Shown here in pieces: positions 41,797 through 49,552 of a DNA stretch of 59,183 nucleotides. Numbering within the stretch: position 1 is the stretch's first letter; each line of letters starts with the position of its first letter. The position numbers and the translations under genes were made by a program. The stretch comes from a virus, in the IMG/VR virus record IMGVR_UViG_3300046791_000370, positions 1 to 59,183 of that record. One strand, written 5' to 3'. The notes under the pieces are model-generated. The model was given only the letters and a program-made list of their open reading frames with translations, did no database searches and was not told the origin of the DNA.

Positions 41797-43343
41797 AAGG
41801 AGTTCCTGAACCCGAGAGGGCCGCCGCCTCGGGTCAGTGAGCCCAGTCCTCCGCGTTGCGACGTGTAGAAGGACGGCGCCTGCTGCGTGTTGAGCCTCCG
41901 ATCCTCCGCGCGGTCCTCGGCGGCTTCCTCATCCTCTTCCTCGATTCCGTTCACGAGCGGCCGATTCTTCTGGTCGGCGATGTGGCGCTCGGCGTCCTTC
42001 AGGTCCGCGATGGACATGCCCTCGGTCATGACCTTGCCCTTGAACCACTGGCAGGCCATCAGGAGCGCCGACACGATGTCGTCGTTCTGGCCCGGGGGCG
42101 CCTCGCCGATCTCGTAGCCGCCCGTCTGCTTCCAGCGGTATTGCGTCAGCTCGCGATACAGCTCGGGGAAGAGGTCGCGCTGCGGGAACGTGATCAGCCC
42201 GCGCTCGACGAGGAGCATCATGTTGCGGGTCATGTCGCTCTTCTTGGGCGCGGACCAGACCACCGGCCTAACCTCGACGCCCGCCTTCATGAACGCCTGG
42301 ACGAACGGCCGACCGATCGACGTGGCGTCCACGTAGGTCGGGGCGTTCCCGTAGGGCTTCAGGAGGGCCGCCACGCGCCGCACCTGCTCGTCCTGGCCCA
42401 CCTTCCTCATCCGCAGGGCGCGGACCAGCTTGGGGCCCTCGGGCGTGTCCCGGAGGATCGTGCAGACCGTGTAGTCGTCGACCATCGCCAAGTCCACGCC
42501 CGCGTAGTAGATCGCGCCCTGGATCGGGTCCTCGAACCGGCCGCGGGAGTTGCGCGCGATCTGGGCCTCATCGAACACGTTGCCCTCCTGGCTGATGAAC
42601 TCAGCCGCGTATTCCTGGCGCCACGCGCGCTCGGGCGTCTTGAGCCGCAGCTTGGCCCAGACCTTGGCCGGCACGTGGATGTTCGTCCACGAGGGCATGC
42701 GGAGCGAGATGCTGTCCGACTCGGCCATCCGTGCGTCGTGCCACAGCGTCGCGAAGAAGCCGCCCTGGCCCATCGGCGAGCTGATGAGCAGCGCCTTCCC
42801 GCCGCGGTCGACGAGACGAGTCGCCAGCTCGTTATACCAAATGGAATCATGGAGGATCTTAGCGGCCTCGTCCACGATCATGAAGTCCACGGCCTGGCCA
42901 GTCAGCTTGCCTTTGCCCTGCGCGTCGAACGTCGTCTTGCGGAAGATGCGCGAGCGCCCGCCGCCCAGGTTCGGGAACGACAGCTCGCCGTCGGTCCGGC
43001 GCTCGATCAAGAGGTTCGGCTGCGAGCGGAAGTGGTCGCGCAGATATTGGGTCACCGCGTCGAACACGATGTCGGCCAGCTCCTTGGTCGGGGCCACCGT
43101 CCAGCCCACGAACTCCTTGCGCGGGAGCATGGACTCCAGATACATCTCCATGCCGGCCGCCATGGTCTTGCCACAGCGCACGCCGGCCGCGCAGATGACG
43201 AGGTCGCTCGATTCCAGGGCAGCATGGATCTGCTCCTGGCCGGCGTGCGGCTTGTAGCCCGCGTGCTCGAAGAAGGCCCGCTTATCAGGCAGGCGGGTAT
43301 GAATCCACTGGACGATCTTGTAGTCGTCGTTCGGTCGAGACAT
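41793..43343 (-). CDS. terL: terminase large subunit
   Basis: A 516-residue packaging motor. Walker A GVRCGKT at residues 54-60, Walker B FMIVDEAAKI near 155, and the C-terminal nuclease with GVDLAMVDDYT (about 285) and PGQNDDIVSAL (about 440). It cuts and pumps DNA into the prohead with ATP. It overlaps the small subunit gene by about 59 bases. The C-terminal ~40 residues are acidic then Gly-rich. It is on the minus strand, over 23 kb from the portal operon. Confidence 0.93.
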   Translation of the reverse strand: MSRPNDDYKIVQWIHTRLPDKRAFFEHAGYKPHAGQEQIHAALESSDLVICAAGVRCGKTMAAGMEMYLESMLPRKEFVGWTVAPTKELADIVFDAVTQYLRDHFRSQPNLLIERRTDGELSFPNLGGGRSRIFRKTTFDAQGKGKLTGQAVDFMIVDEAAKILHDSIWYNELATRLVDRGGKALLISSPMGQGGFFATLWHDARMAESDSISLRMPSWTNIHVPAKVWAKLRLKTPERAWRQEYAAEFISQEGNVFDEAQIARNSRGRFEDPIQGAIYYAGVDLAMVDDYTVCTILRDTPEGPKLVRALRMRKVGQDEQVRRVAALLKPYGNAPTYVDATSIGRPFVQAFMKAGVEVRPVVWSAPKKSDMTRNMMLLVERGLITFPQRDLFPELYRELTQYRWKQTGGYEIGEAPPGQNDDIVSALLMACQWFKGKVMTEGMSIADLKDAERHIADQKNRPLVNGIEEEDEEAAEDRAEDRRLNTQQAPSFYTSQRGGLGSLTRGGGPLGFRNSF

Positions 43344-43854
43344 CGGAAGACTCCACTGCGGTGCCGGCCGCCTCGATCAACTTGGGCTCGGGCGGCGGCT
43401 GAAAGTTGGGGTCGAAGGTGAAGGGCTTCGAGGCTTCCTTCGCCTCGACCTTCTTGAGGGTCGCCACCACCAACTCGGCAACCTTCTGCTCGGGGGTCGT
43501 CTCGGTGTTGTTCAGCTTCAGCGTGTCCTGGTTCATCTTGACGCCGATCTCCAGCGCCTTGAGCGCGTCACGGGTCGTTGAGATGGGATTGCGCTCAAGG
43601 AACTCCAAGCCGCGTCCGATTAGAAGGGCAGCGACGGCCAAGTGCCGGCGCTCGATCTCGGCCACTGTGGCCACTGCCTCTTCCACGAACTGCTCGGCGA
43701 CTCGGGTGTCGATTTTGCGGCACTGCTCGATCCAGTTCTCAGCCTTGGCGATCTGCGCCAGCACGTGAACGGCGTAGCCCGTGTCCTTCGCTAGTTGCGC
43801 GAAGGAGCGCGTCGAGCCCATTGCAACAAATCGTGAGAGTAGCTCCGATGCCAT
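43285..43854 (-). CDS. terS: terminase small subunit
   Basis: A 189-residue protein starting MASELLSRFVAMG. An upstream in-frame GTG at 43869 lies inside the promoter and is rejected. The N-terminal SFAQLAKDTGYAVHVLAQIAKAENW is a helix-turn-helix typical of small terminases. A helical oligomerisation region and a Pro-rich tail follow. It recognises the packaging site. The start follows TAGACT by 5 bases, so the mRNA is probably leaderless. Confidence 0.78.
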   Translation of the reverse strand: MASELLSRFVAMGSTRSFAQLAKDTGYAVHVLAQIAKAENWIEQCRKIDTRVAEQFVEEAVATVAEIERRHLAVAALLIGRGLEFLERNPISTTRDALKALEIGVKMNQDTLKLNNTETTPEQKVAELVVATLKKVEAKEASKPFTFDPNFQPPPEPKLIEAAGTAVESSDVSTERRLQDRPVDSYPPA

Positions 43855-43859
43855 GCCGG

Positions 43860-43868
43860 AGTCTACCA
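43860..43868 (-). promoter_or_regulatory. extended -10 promoter TGGTAGACT for terminase
   Basis: Minus-strand TGG plus TAGACT, 5 bases before the small terminase ATG. Same sequence as the lipoprotein promoter at 38887. Confidence 0.7.
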
Positions 43869-43875
43869 CACCGTC

Positions 43876-44115
43876 TCAGTCTGAGCCAATCTTTTCCCAG
43901 AGAAAGTGCTTGACTCTGCCGTCGATCGTGGTAAGCTCCGCGCGATATTCCTTGACCAGGACCTTCAGACCGCTCGCTATCACCGAGTGAAGCGAGACAA
44001 GGACCGATGCCCACAGCGCCTCCTCGGTCTCAAAGCGCATGATGTCGGTCCGGACGATTCTTTCATCCTCGTCGAACTCGACGCATCGGGTCTGGAAGTG
44101 ATACACTGAGTCCAT
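43876..44115 (-). CDS. hypothetical small protein upstream of terminase
   Basis: A 79-residue minus-strand protein from the ATG at 44115 (MDSVYHFQTRCVEFDEDE). An ATG four codons upstream is possible. It looks like a compact alpha/beta protein. It ends just before the terminase promoter and starts divergently from the large gene at 44114, the start codons overlapping on opposite strands. A short plus-strand ORF lies in the same DNA, but the minus frame has the better composition. Confidence 0.5.
   Translation of the reverse strand: MDSVYHFQTRCVEFDEDERIVRTDIMRFETEEALWASVLVSLHSVIASGLKVLVKEYRAELTTIDGRVKHFLWEKIGSD
44099..44107 (+). promoter_or_regulatory. extended -10 promoter TGATACACT
   Basis: TGA plus TACACT ends exactly 6 bases before the ATG at 44114. 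Leaderless geometry. Confidence 0.68.
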
Positions 44116-46078
44116 GGTCAACATCATCCTAGACGCGGTCCAGCGCGGGAAAACCCCAGCGATGGTCCCGGTCTCGTTTCAGCCTGTCATGTTCACTCTA
44201 CCCTACGATCCGGGCAGGAACCCGGCCAAAGTCCTCAGAAACGACATGGGCGACCTCGCCTATTGGTGCCGCACCCTGGGCACCCACTCGGAAGTCTACA
44301 TTGCCCCGCGGGTCCTGATGGGCTCGGTGGGCCGGACCCCGGTCGCGGCGGCCGAGTCCTGGGCGCCGGCCCTGCTCAAGATGCTGCCCGCGTTCGTCAA
44401 CGCGCACCCGACCGACTTCATCGGGAGCGGCGGTGCGATGCTCGGCTGGTTGATCAACGGCAAGCGCCTGTCCACGCGCGGCAAGGGCACCCTGACCCTG
44501 GTCGAGGACGGCCCGGGCCGCCAGGTCTGGCTGGAGACGCGCACGGCGAATGGACACCACGTCCGCACGTTCTACTACTGCCCGTCGGGCTCGCGCCAGA
44601 TCGGCTTCACGTCCCTACTCACGTGGAGTGACAGCTCCTCGACGGCCTGGAGTCTGCCCGAGACGATCGCGATCGAGTGCCCGTCCTACTTCGTCATCGA
44701 CAACCTGCAAGAGCAGGGATGGTTCGGCGAGGGCAAGGGCACGAGCCCGATCAATGCCGACGGCAAGCAGACCTACATCGCGCGCCTGGAGCGCCTGGGT
44801 GACGGCCAGACCGTCGTGGCCCGCGGCACGATCCTACCCTCGCCCGCGATCGGCGAGCCGCAGGAGGCGCTGATCGGGCGCTTCGTCGCAGCGGCCACCA
44901 CGTTCCGCGCGATGGCCTCGGCCGCGGACTGGGCCGGCAAGTGGTTCGGCTCCGAGCCCTTCGTGGACACGGTCCCGTTCACGATGGACAGCTTCGTGGC
45001 CGAGATGTTCGGGCAGCGTCGTGCCGGGCTCGCCAAGAGTTCGGGCAACACGGGCGGCAGTGAGGAGTTCGGAACCTACCCTGCGCTGCCGCAATCGGCT
45101 CTGGCCTTCCTCCGGATGGAGCTGGGCGCCACGACGCCCTATCGCGGCATCATGCACTACGAGCAGGATGGCTCGCCCCTGCGCGCGATCGACCATCCGA
45201 ACTGGCAGACGTGGTGCGATCGTGCCCAGATCGCGTCGGGCTGGAGCCCGGACCGGCTCGGTAAGCAGGGCGACTACATCAGCGACACTGACTACAGTGG
45301 CTACACTGGTTTCGACTGGCAGCACATCAGCCAGAACATGGACCTGGCCTATCTGGCGCTCACGGGCGACTACGCATGGGAGCTGGTCTTCAAGGCACAC
45401 CTGGAGTGCCACGCGGCGAGCGTGTGGTGGTTCTGGTATGAGGCCACGCGCGGGCTCGGCCGGCGTTTGCAGAACTGGGTCAATGCCGACATGCTCGTCC
45501 CGGATGAGCGCTACCGCGATCTGAGCCAGAAAATCTGCTTGCAGGCGAGCCAGCAGTCACCCTCGCGCAATCTGCCCCTCGATCGGCCCGTCCGGTTCCT
45601 GAAACTGGGCGACGACTACTCGATCGGGGTCACGGATGGCTCCGTGGGCAACTACTGGGAGAACTCCATCTGTGCGGCGGGCGGCTACCGGGCCTGGAAG
45701 CGCTGGAACGAGCCCGAGATGCTCTGGGTGGCCCAGGAATCGAGCCGGACGGCGGCTGCGGCCTTCTTCATGGGCTCTGACAACAAGCTCCGGACGCTCA
45801 ACACGAGCCGGTTCGAGGCGCCCTACCACGTCGCGGGCACCAAATGGCCTCTGACGACCTTGGAAGGGGGCCCGGTGACCGACGCGCATGTGCAGACGCC
45901 GGCCGATCAGGGCGGATGGTATGCCTGGTATGTGGCCGGGCTCCAGGTTTTCCTTGCCGTCCCGCAGCGGGACCCGTCGGAAGTCGCGGAGCGAACGGAT
46001 GCTCTGCGGTTTTTGGGCCTTCTGAAGGCATTCGGGGTGTTTTTGAACCCCTACAACAGCAGGATGGCGCTAATATAG
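44114..46078 (+). CDS. large unknown protein, possibly (alpha/alpha)-barrel
   Basis: A 654-residue protein with no family I can name. The first ~270 residues are strand-rich (VSFQPVMFTLPYD ... VWLETRTANGHHV). The C-terminal half is helical, with repeated patterns such as DWQHISQNMDLAYLALTGD and ECHAASVWWFWYEATRG, which recall alpha/alpha-toroid carbohydrate-active or cyclase-like proteins. No catalytic residues can be proven. Alone behind its own strong leaderless promoter, it is a candidate surface hydrolase or virion protein. Confidence 0.65.
   Translation: MVNIILDAVQRGKTPAMVPVSFQPVMFTLPYDPGRNPAKVLRNDMGDLAYWCRTLGTHSEVYIAPRVLMGSVGRTPVAAAESWAPALLKMLPAFVNAHPTDFIGSGGAMLGWLINGKRLSTRGKGTLTLVEDGPGRQVWLETRTANGHHVRTFYYCPSGSRQIGFTSLLTWSDSSSTAWSLPETIAIECPSYFVIDNLQEQGWFGEGKGTSPINADGKQTYIARLERLGDGQTVVARGTILPSPAIGEPQEALIGRFVAAATTFRAMASAADWAGKWFGSEPFVDTVPFTMDSFVAEMFGQRRAGLAKSSGNTGGSEEFGTYPALPQSALAFLRMELGATTPYRGIMHYEQDGSPLRAIDHPNWQTWCDRAQIASGWSPDRLGKQGDYISDTDYSGYTGFDWQHISQNMDLAYLALTGDYAWELVFKAHLECHAASVWWFWYEATRGLGRRLQNWVNADMLVPDERYRDLSQKICLQASQQSPSRNLPLDRPVRFLKLGDDYSIGVTDGSVGNYWENSICAAGGYRAWKRWNEPEMLWVAQESSRTAAAAFFMGSDNKLRTLNTSRFEAPYHVAGTKWPLTTLEGGPVTDAHVQTPADQGGWYAWYVAGLQVFLAVPQRDPSEVAERTDALRFLGLLKAFGVFLNPYNSRMALI
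46071..46076 (+). promoter_or_regulatory. -10-like box TAATAT
   Basis: TAATAT (continuing as TATAGGG) 9 bases before the ATG at 46086. No TG extension. TTGAAC upstream is too far (22 bases) to be a good -35. Weak. Confidence 0.4.
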
Positions 46079-46085
46079 GGTCACC

Positions 46086-46313
46086 ATGACTCTTGTCCAC
46101 GAACCAAACCGGATTCCGCCCGAGCGCGCGCTCACGGCGGATGGGCTGGGCCCCTATGTGACCCCCGCTCTTTTCAAGGAGTTCCATTCGCACATGGAAC
46201 TCGACTCCTTCAACGGCTTCATCCACGAGCTGCCCTACACGGTCGACCCAGAGGGCGAGACCGCGGTGAGCTGGTTCGATTACGAGCGGTGGCTCGACGC
46301 GAGGCTCCGGTGA
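46086..46313 (+). CDS. hypothetical small protein
   Basis: A 75-residue polar protein (MTLVHEPNRIPPERALTAD) with an aromatic C-terminus (FDYERWLDARLR). It starts 8 bases after the large gene ends and is coupled to the next by GTGA. No family recognised. Confidence 0.6.
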   Translation: MTLVHEPNRIPPERALTADGLGPYVTPALFKEFHSHMELDSFNGFIHELPYTVDPEGETAVSWFDYERWLDARLR

Positions 46314-46513
46314 AAGAACGCATTCGCAGGGCCATCGCCGAAGCCTGGAACGCGGCGGCCGGTTTGGACCCCGAGCAAACGATCGAGTTCTTCGACAAGC
46401 TCCGGGGAGAGATCACGTCCGAGGTCGCGAAGCTGGAAGAGCAGGAGGAGCGCGCGGCCATCGAGCAAGAGCAGGAATACCCCTGGGAGCAGAACGGCGG
46501 CTACGACCGGTAG
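46310..46513 (+). CDS. hypothetical small charged helical protein
   Basis: A 67-residue protein from GTG in GTGA overlap. An upstream ATG at 46289 would add 7 residues. Helical and Glu-rich (EVAKLEEQEERAAIEQEQ). Its end is covered by an 8-base-pair hairpin that precedes tRNA-His. Confidence 0.55.
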   Translation: MKERIRRAIAEAWNAAAGLDPEQTIEFFDKLRGEITSEVAKLEEQEERAAIEQEQEYPWEQNGGYDR

Positions 46514-46517
46514 CCGC
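46497..46517 (+). terminator. hairpin GCGGCTAC-5-GTAGCCGC before tRNA-His
   Basis: A perfect 8-base-pair stem with a GACCG loop, spanning the stop codon of the preceding gene and ending 6 bases before the tRNA. No T-run. It may block ribosomes or guide tRNA processing rather than terminate. Confidence 0.5.
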
Positions 46518-46523
46518 AGCACA

Positions 46524-46598
46524 CAGGTTGTATCATATGCGGTAATGTCCCGGACTGTGACTCCGGGTAAGCGGATTCGAGTTCCGCCGACCTGACCA
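46524..46598 (+). tRNA. tRNA-His (GTG)
   Basis: A 75-base tRNA. Acceptor CAGGTTG pairs with CGACCTG (one T-G). D-loop has GG and A21, with a 3-pair D-stem. Anticodon stem CCGGA/TCCGG closes loop CTGTGAC (anticodon GTG). T-arm GCGGA-TTCGAGT-TCCGC. CCA encoded at 46596-46598. The discriminator is A and no G-1 is visible, whereas bacterial tRNA-His normally has G-1:C73, so charging by host HisRS may be altered. The DUF2203 gene starts 6 bases later. Confidence 0.82.
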
Positions 46599-46603
46599 CT
46601 CAC

Positions 46604-47059
46604 ATGGCCATAGTATTCTTTGAAGGAAAGGACTCAGACATGCCACGAACGTTCGTTGGACGTGCGCTAACCCTCAACGAGGCCAAAGCGCTTCTGCCCC
46701 TCATCAAGGCCATCGCCGCCGAGCTGCACGATCGTGCGGCCGAGAAGCGCCGGGCCGAGGTCACTCTGGACAGCCTAGAAAAAGCGCGCTCGCCCGAGGG
46801 CCTGTGCCTGTCGCGGGCCGAGCTGCAAGACTCCATCGAAGCGTCTGAGGCCGGCATCGCCCGGGGCCGGATCGAACTGGAGCGGCTCGGAGTCCAGCTC
46901 CAGAAGCTGCGCCCGGTGACTATCCACATCCCGGGTCGGTCCCAAAAAGATAGACTCGTCTTCTGTTGGCAAGAGGGCGACTCGACCATCAACCACGGTC
47001 ATGCACGGGGCGAAGAAGACGATCCGCGCCGGCCGCTCCGCATTACCAAGAAGAAGTGA
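46604..47059 (+). CDS. DUF2203-family protein
   Basis: A 151-residue protein. RALTLNEAKALLPLIKAIAAEL near the N-terminus and VFCWQEGD...INHGHARG...RRPL at the end match the DUF2203 pattern (TLxEAxALLP; LCWxxGExxIxxWH; GRxPL), although the usual WHE is GHA here. A helical middle lies between. Function of the family is unknown. The alternative ATG at 46640 (MPRTFVGR) removes 12 residues and fits the family N-terminus better. It is right behind tRNA-His. Confidence 0.7.
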   Translation: MAIVFFEGKDSDMPRTFVGRALTLNEAKALLPLIKAIAAELHDRAAEKRRAEVTLDSLEKARSPEGLCLSRAELQDSIEASEAGIARGRIELERLGVQLQKLRPVTIHIPGRSQKDRLVFCWQEGDSTINHGHARGEEDDPRRPLRITKKK

Positions 47060-47065
47060 TACCAT
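47057..47065 (+). promoter_or_regulatory. extended -10 promoter TGATACCAT
   Basis: TGA plus TACCAT overlaps the DUF2203 stop codon, 15 bases before the RNA ligase ATG. The following CAACCAACC also occurs behind the site at 49517. Confidence 0.6.
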
Positions 47066-47080
47066 TCCCTACAACCAACC

Positions 47081-48178
47081 ATGAGTGACCACACAATCCG
47101 TGTCATCCGAATCCAGGCTGTCGCGCCCTGGCCCAACTCCGACAAGCTCGACCTGATCCGAGTCGGTGGCTACATCACCGCTACGGCCAAGGGCACATAC
47201 AAGCCCGGCGACCTGGCGGTGTTCATCGATCCCGACTTCATCGTGCCGACCAAGCACCCGGAGTTCGACTTCCTCCGCATCCACCAGGACGGCCGCCCGT
47301 TCCCGGAGAAGACCGAACACCGCGTGACGGCCCGCAAGCTGCGCGGCACCTGGTCCGAGGGCCTGCTCATTCCCGCGCGCAAGGGCTGGCGTGACGGCCA
47401 GGACGTCGCCGGCATCCTGGGCATCATCCGCTGGGAGCCGCCGGTCAAGAACCAGTCGCCCGCGCCCGTCAAGCGGACGCTGCTCCAGCGCCTCTTCCGG
47501 AAGAAGAAGCCGACCTGCGCGCCCGCGCTCACGATCCCGGACTATGATCTGGAGTCGACGAAGCGCTTCAACACCCTGTTCGACCTCCTGGTCGCGACGA
47601 ACGACGTGTGCTCGACGGAGAAGATCCACGGCTCGAACGCGCGCTATGTCTTCAACAAGGGCCGGTTCTACATGGGCTCCCACCACACGTGGAAGCGCAC
47701 GCCCTATGTGCCGAAGGTCCGCAACTTCCTGCGCAAGCTCGTGGGCAAGCCGCCGATCCCGAAGGTCGGGACCAACTGGTGGTCGCATGCCGCCGAGACG
47801 CATCCGTGGATCGAGACGTGGTGCCGCGCGAACCCGGGGCTCGTGCTCTGGGGTGAGGTCTTCGGCCCGGGCATCCAGGACATGACCTACGGCGTCCCGA
47901 GCGGGTCGATCGGCTTCCGGGTGTTCGACGTGTTCGACCCGAAGCAGAATGTGTTCTGGCCGGCCAGCATGCTCGTGTCCGAGTTCCCCAAGGAGCAGGT
48001 CGTCCCGATCTTCATGGGAGTGATCGAGTCCGAGGGCAAGTCGCACATCCCCGGCGCGGATCACCTGCGCGAGGGCATGGTCTACCGCGGGTTCATGAAG
48101 GACCACCGCTCGGCGAACCTGCCGCGCGGCCGGCTCGTGCTGAAGGCGGTCTCCAACGCCTACCTCACACGGTCATGA
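47081..48178 (+). CDS. RNA ligase (Rnl5 / DraRnl-like)
   Basis: A 365-residue ligase. An N-terminal OB-like domain (about 1-150) precedes a nucleotidyltransferase domain, the order of Deinococcus radiodurans RNA ligase. Lys181 in EKIHGSN is the predicted AMP-accepting lysine (KxHGxN). Later motifs: YVFNKGRFYMGS, GLVLWGEVFGPG (motif IV) and LVLKAVSNAYL (motif V). It would seal 3'-OH/5'-phosphate breaks in RNA. Its presence beside permuted tRNA genes suggests a role in joining anticodon-loop ends or repairing tRNAs. It has its own promoter. Confidence 0.87.
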   Translation: MSDHTIRVIRIQAVAPWPNSDKLDLIRVGGYITATAKGTYKPGDLAVFIDPDFIVPTKHPEFDFLRIHQDGRPFPEKTEHRVTARKLRGTWSEGLLIPARKGWRDGQDVAGILGIIRWEPPVKNQSPAPVKRTLLQRLFRKKKPTCAPALTIPDYDLESTKRFNTLFDLLVATNDVCSTEKIHGSNARYVFNKGRFYMGSHHTWKRTPYVPKVRNFLRKLVGKPPIPKVGTNWWSHAAETHPWIETWCRANPGLVLWGEVFGPGIQDMTYGVPSGSIGFRVFDVFDPKQNVFWPASMLVSEFPKEQVVPIFMGVIESEGKSHIPGADHLREGMVYRGFMKDHRSANLPRGRLVLKAVSNAYLTRS

Positions 48179-48426
48179 ACCCTTCTCTGGAACTCTACCG
48201 GGAGCTGATGGCGGCCGTGGCCGCCGTCGGCCACAAGGATCGGGAGCGAGCCGTGGTCGTCGCGGCTTGCCTGCCCGAATACAAGGAGCGCGAGACCGAC
48301 GCGCTCCGCATCGGCCTGTCGGCGGTCCGCACCGGCCTGGTGAACAAGTTCAACCTGGAGCCCGGGGAGCTGCGCGAGATGCGCAAGACGCTCCGGTCCG
48401 CGATCCCACACCAATACTTCAAATGA
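48175..48426 (+). CDS. hypothetical small helical protein
   Basis: An 83-residue helical protein in ATGA overlap with the ligase gene and with the next gene. N-terminal LELYRELMAAVAAVGHKDRE, C-terminal RSAIPHQYFK. No family recognised. Co-translation with the ligase is likely. Confidence 0.6.
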   Translation: MNPSLELYRELMAAVAAVGHKDRERAVVVAACLPEYKERETDALRIGLSAVRTGLVNKFNLEPGELREMRKTLRSAIPHQYFK

Positions 48427-48683
48427 GCACCAAACTCCTGTTCGAGTTCAAAGGGCAAGCCCGTGATTACATTACCAATCATCGACTGGCCGGCGATCGG
48501 TGGTGGTTGGCCCTGGTCGGAGACTACATCGAAGGCAAAGGCTTCGGCGGCAGCAAGGTCTGGTGCTACTCCGTCGGCCTGGGCAAGCCGCCCGCGGACG
48601 CCGTCCATGTCGAATACATCGGCGAGGATCGACCCGAGATCAGGCCGCAGCTCCAGTGCGACATCGGGGAGTCGTCATGCTGA
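48423..48683 (+). CDS. hypothetical protein
   Basis: An 86-residue alpha/beta protein starting MSTKLLFEFKGQARDYITNH, with WWLALVGDYIEGKGFGGSKV in the middle. ATGA overlap before and 7-base overlap after. An ORF extending further upstream in this frame is rejected because the ATGA start is in register with the run of coupled genes. Confidence 0.55.
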   Translation: MSTKLLFEFKGQARDYITNHRLAGDRWWLALVGDYIEGKGFGGSKVWCYSVGLGKPPADAVHVEYIGEDRPEIRPQLQCDIGESSC

Positions 48684-49105
48684 ACGAGGCCGCAATCTTC
48701 GCTGCCGTCGTGCGCTGCGCACCTGACAAAATGGCACTCCCCGAGGCTGTCAAAATGGCAGACCGGGTCGTGATCGAGCTGCTGGGCCCGACCGAGCTGA
48801 AGGTCGAGAAGGGCTTCCATGACGGCCGGGACACCATGGAGGTCTCCACCCTGCCCCGCCGGGCCACCCTGGCGATGCAGCAGCCCAAGCCTGAGCCCTA
48901 CATCGCCCCGGACGCGCCGCGCGAGCCCAAGACCTACGAGGAGGCTCGGGCGATGGGTCTGTATCCAGACGAGCCGCCGGACCTGGGCCCGCTCTCGGGT
49001 CCGCCCATGAACCCCTCGATGCTGAAGTTCCCACCGCCGCCCGCGGACCTGCTGGCGCCCAAGGATATGTGCAAACTCAGGGGCACCGACCCGTGCCCCT
49101 CATGA
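48677..49105 (+). CDS. hypothetical protein, proline-rich C-terminus
   Basis: A 142-residue protein starting MLNEAAIFAAVVRC. The first ~70 residues are folded-looking. The rest is Pro-rich (DEPPDLGPLSGPPMNPS) and ends near two cysteines. Resembles small phage recruitment or adaptor proteins but is not recognised. Confidence 0.55.
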   Translation: MLNEAAIFAAVVRCAPDKMALPEAVKMADRVVIELLGPTELKVEKGFHDGRDTMEVSTLPRRATLAMQQPKPEPYIAPDAPREPKTYEEARAMGLYPDEPPDLGPLSGPPMNPSMLKFPPPPADLLAPKDMCKLRGTDPCPS

Positions 49106-49111
49106 TAGGAT
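49103..49111 (+). promoter_or_regulatory. extended -10 promoter TGATAGGAT
   Basis: TGA plus TAGGAT, identical to the site at 10805 and again ending 6 bases before an ATG (49118). Confidence 0.68.
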
Positions 49112-49117
49112 AGACAC

Positions 49118-49519
49118 ATGGACATCAAACTGTTCAAGCCCAACACACGGCTCGTGGAGCTGCATCTCGAAGAGTTCGAGGCGCTCCGTCTGATCGCAAC
49201 CCTGGACCTGGTGCGCGGCAGCGCGGCGCTGGACGAACTGAAGAGCGTCTTGATGACGGGCTTCGACGTCGAGGAGCCGGACCCGAACCAAGTCTTCAAG
49301 GAGCACTTCTCGCCCGGCGAAGTGTTCAACTTCTCGGACACCGACGAAGAGGCGCAGCAGCTTTCCTTGGCCCGGGCCGAGACCGCTGCGACCGAGATCG
49401 GCGAGCGCCAGGCGGACATCGCCGAGAGCGAGGAAGCCGCCGCCGAGGCAGAGCTGGAGCGCGAGATCCAAGATGAGACAGATCCGAACGCGACGGATGA
49501 CGCGGACGGGGATCAGTGA
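49118..49519 (+). CDS. hypothetical acidic protein
   Basis: A 133-residue protein, strongly acidic from about residue 60 (EEAQQLSLARAETAATEIGE onward). The N-terminus MDIKLFKPNTRLVELHLEEFEALRLI forms a folded part. Very acidic C-termini are seen in DNA-mimic and host-takeover proteins, but that is only suggestive. Probably leaderless. Confidence 0.6.
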   Translation: MDIKLFKPNTRLVELHLEEFEALRLIATLDLVRGSAALDELKSVLMTGFDVEEPDPNQVFKEHFSPGEVFNFSDTDEEAQQLSLARAETAATEIGERQADIAESEEAAAEAELEREIQDETDPNATDDADGDQ

Positions 49520-49525
49520 TATCAT
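49517..49525 (+). promoter_or_regulatory. extended -10 promoter TGATATCAT
   Basis: TGA plus TATCAT overlaps the preceding stop and lies 27 bases before the ATG at 49553. CCAACCAACCC follows, like the RNA ligase leader. Confidence 0.55.
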
Positions 49526-49552
49526 CCTCCAACCAACCCAAGGACCACAACC

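Noticed and set aside
41856-43421. Long plus-strand ORF (521 codons) opposite terminase
   Set aside because: Exact antisense of TerL, which has all motor motifs. The translation is His/Arg/Leu-rich without motifs, an effect of high-GC codon use.
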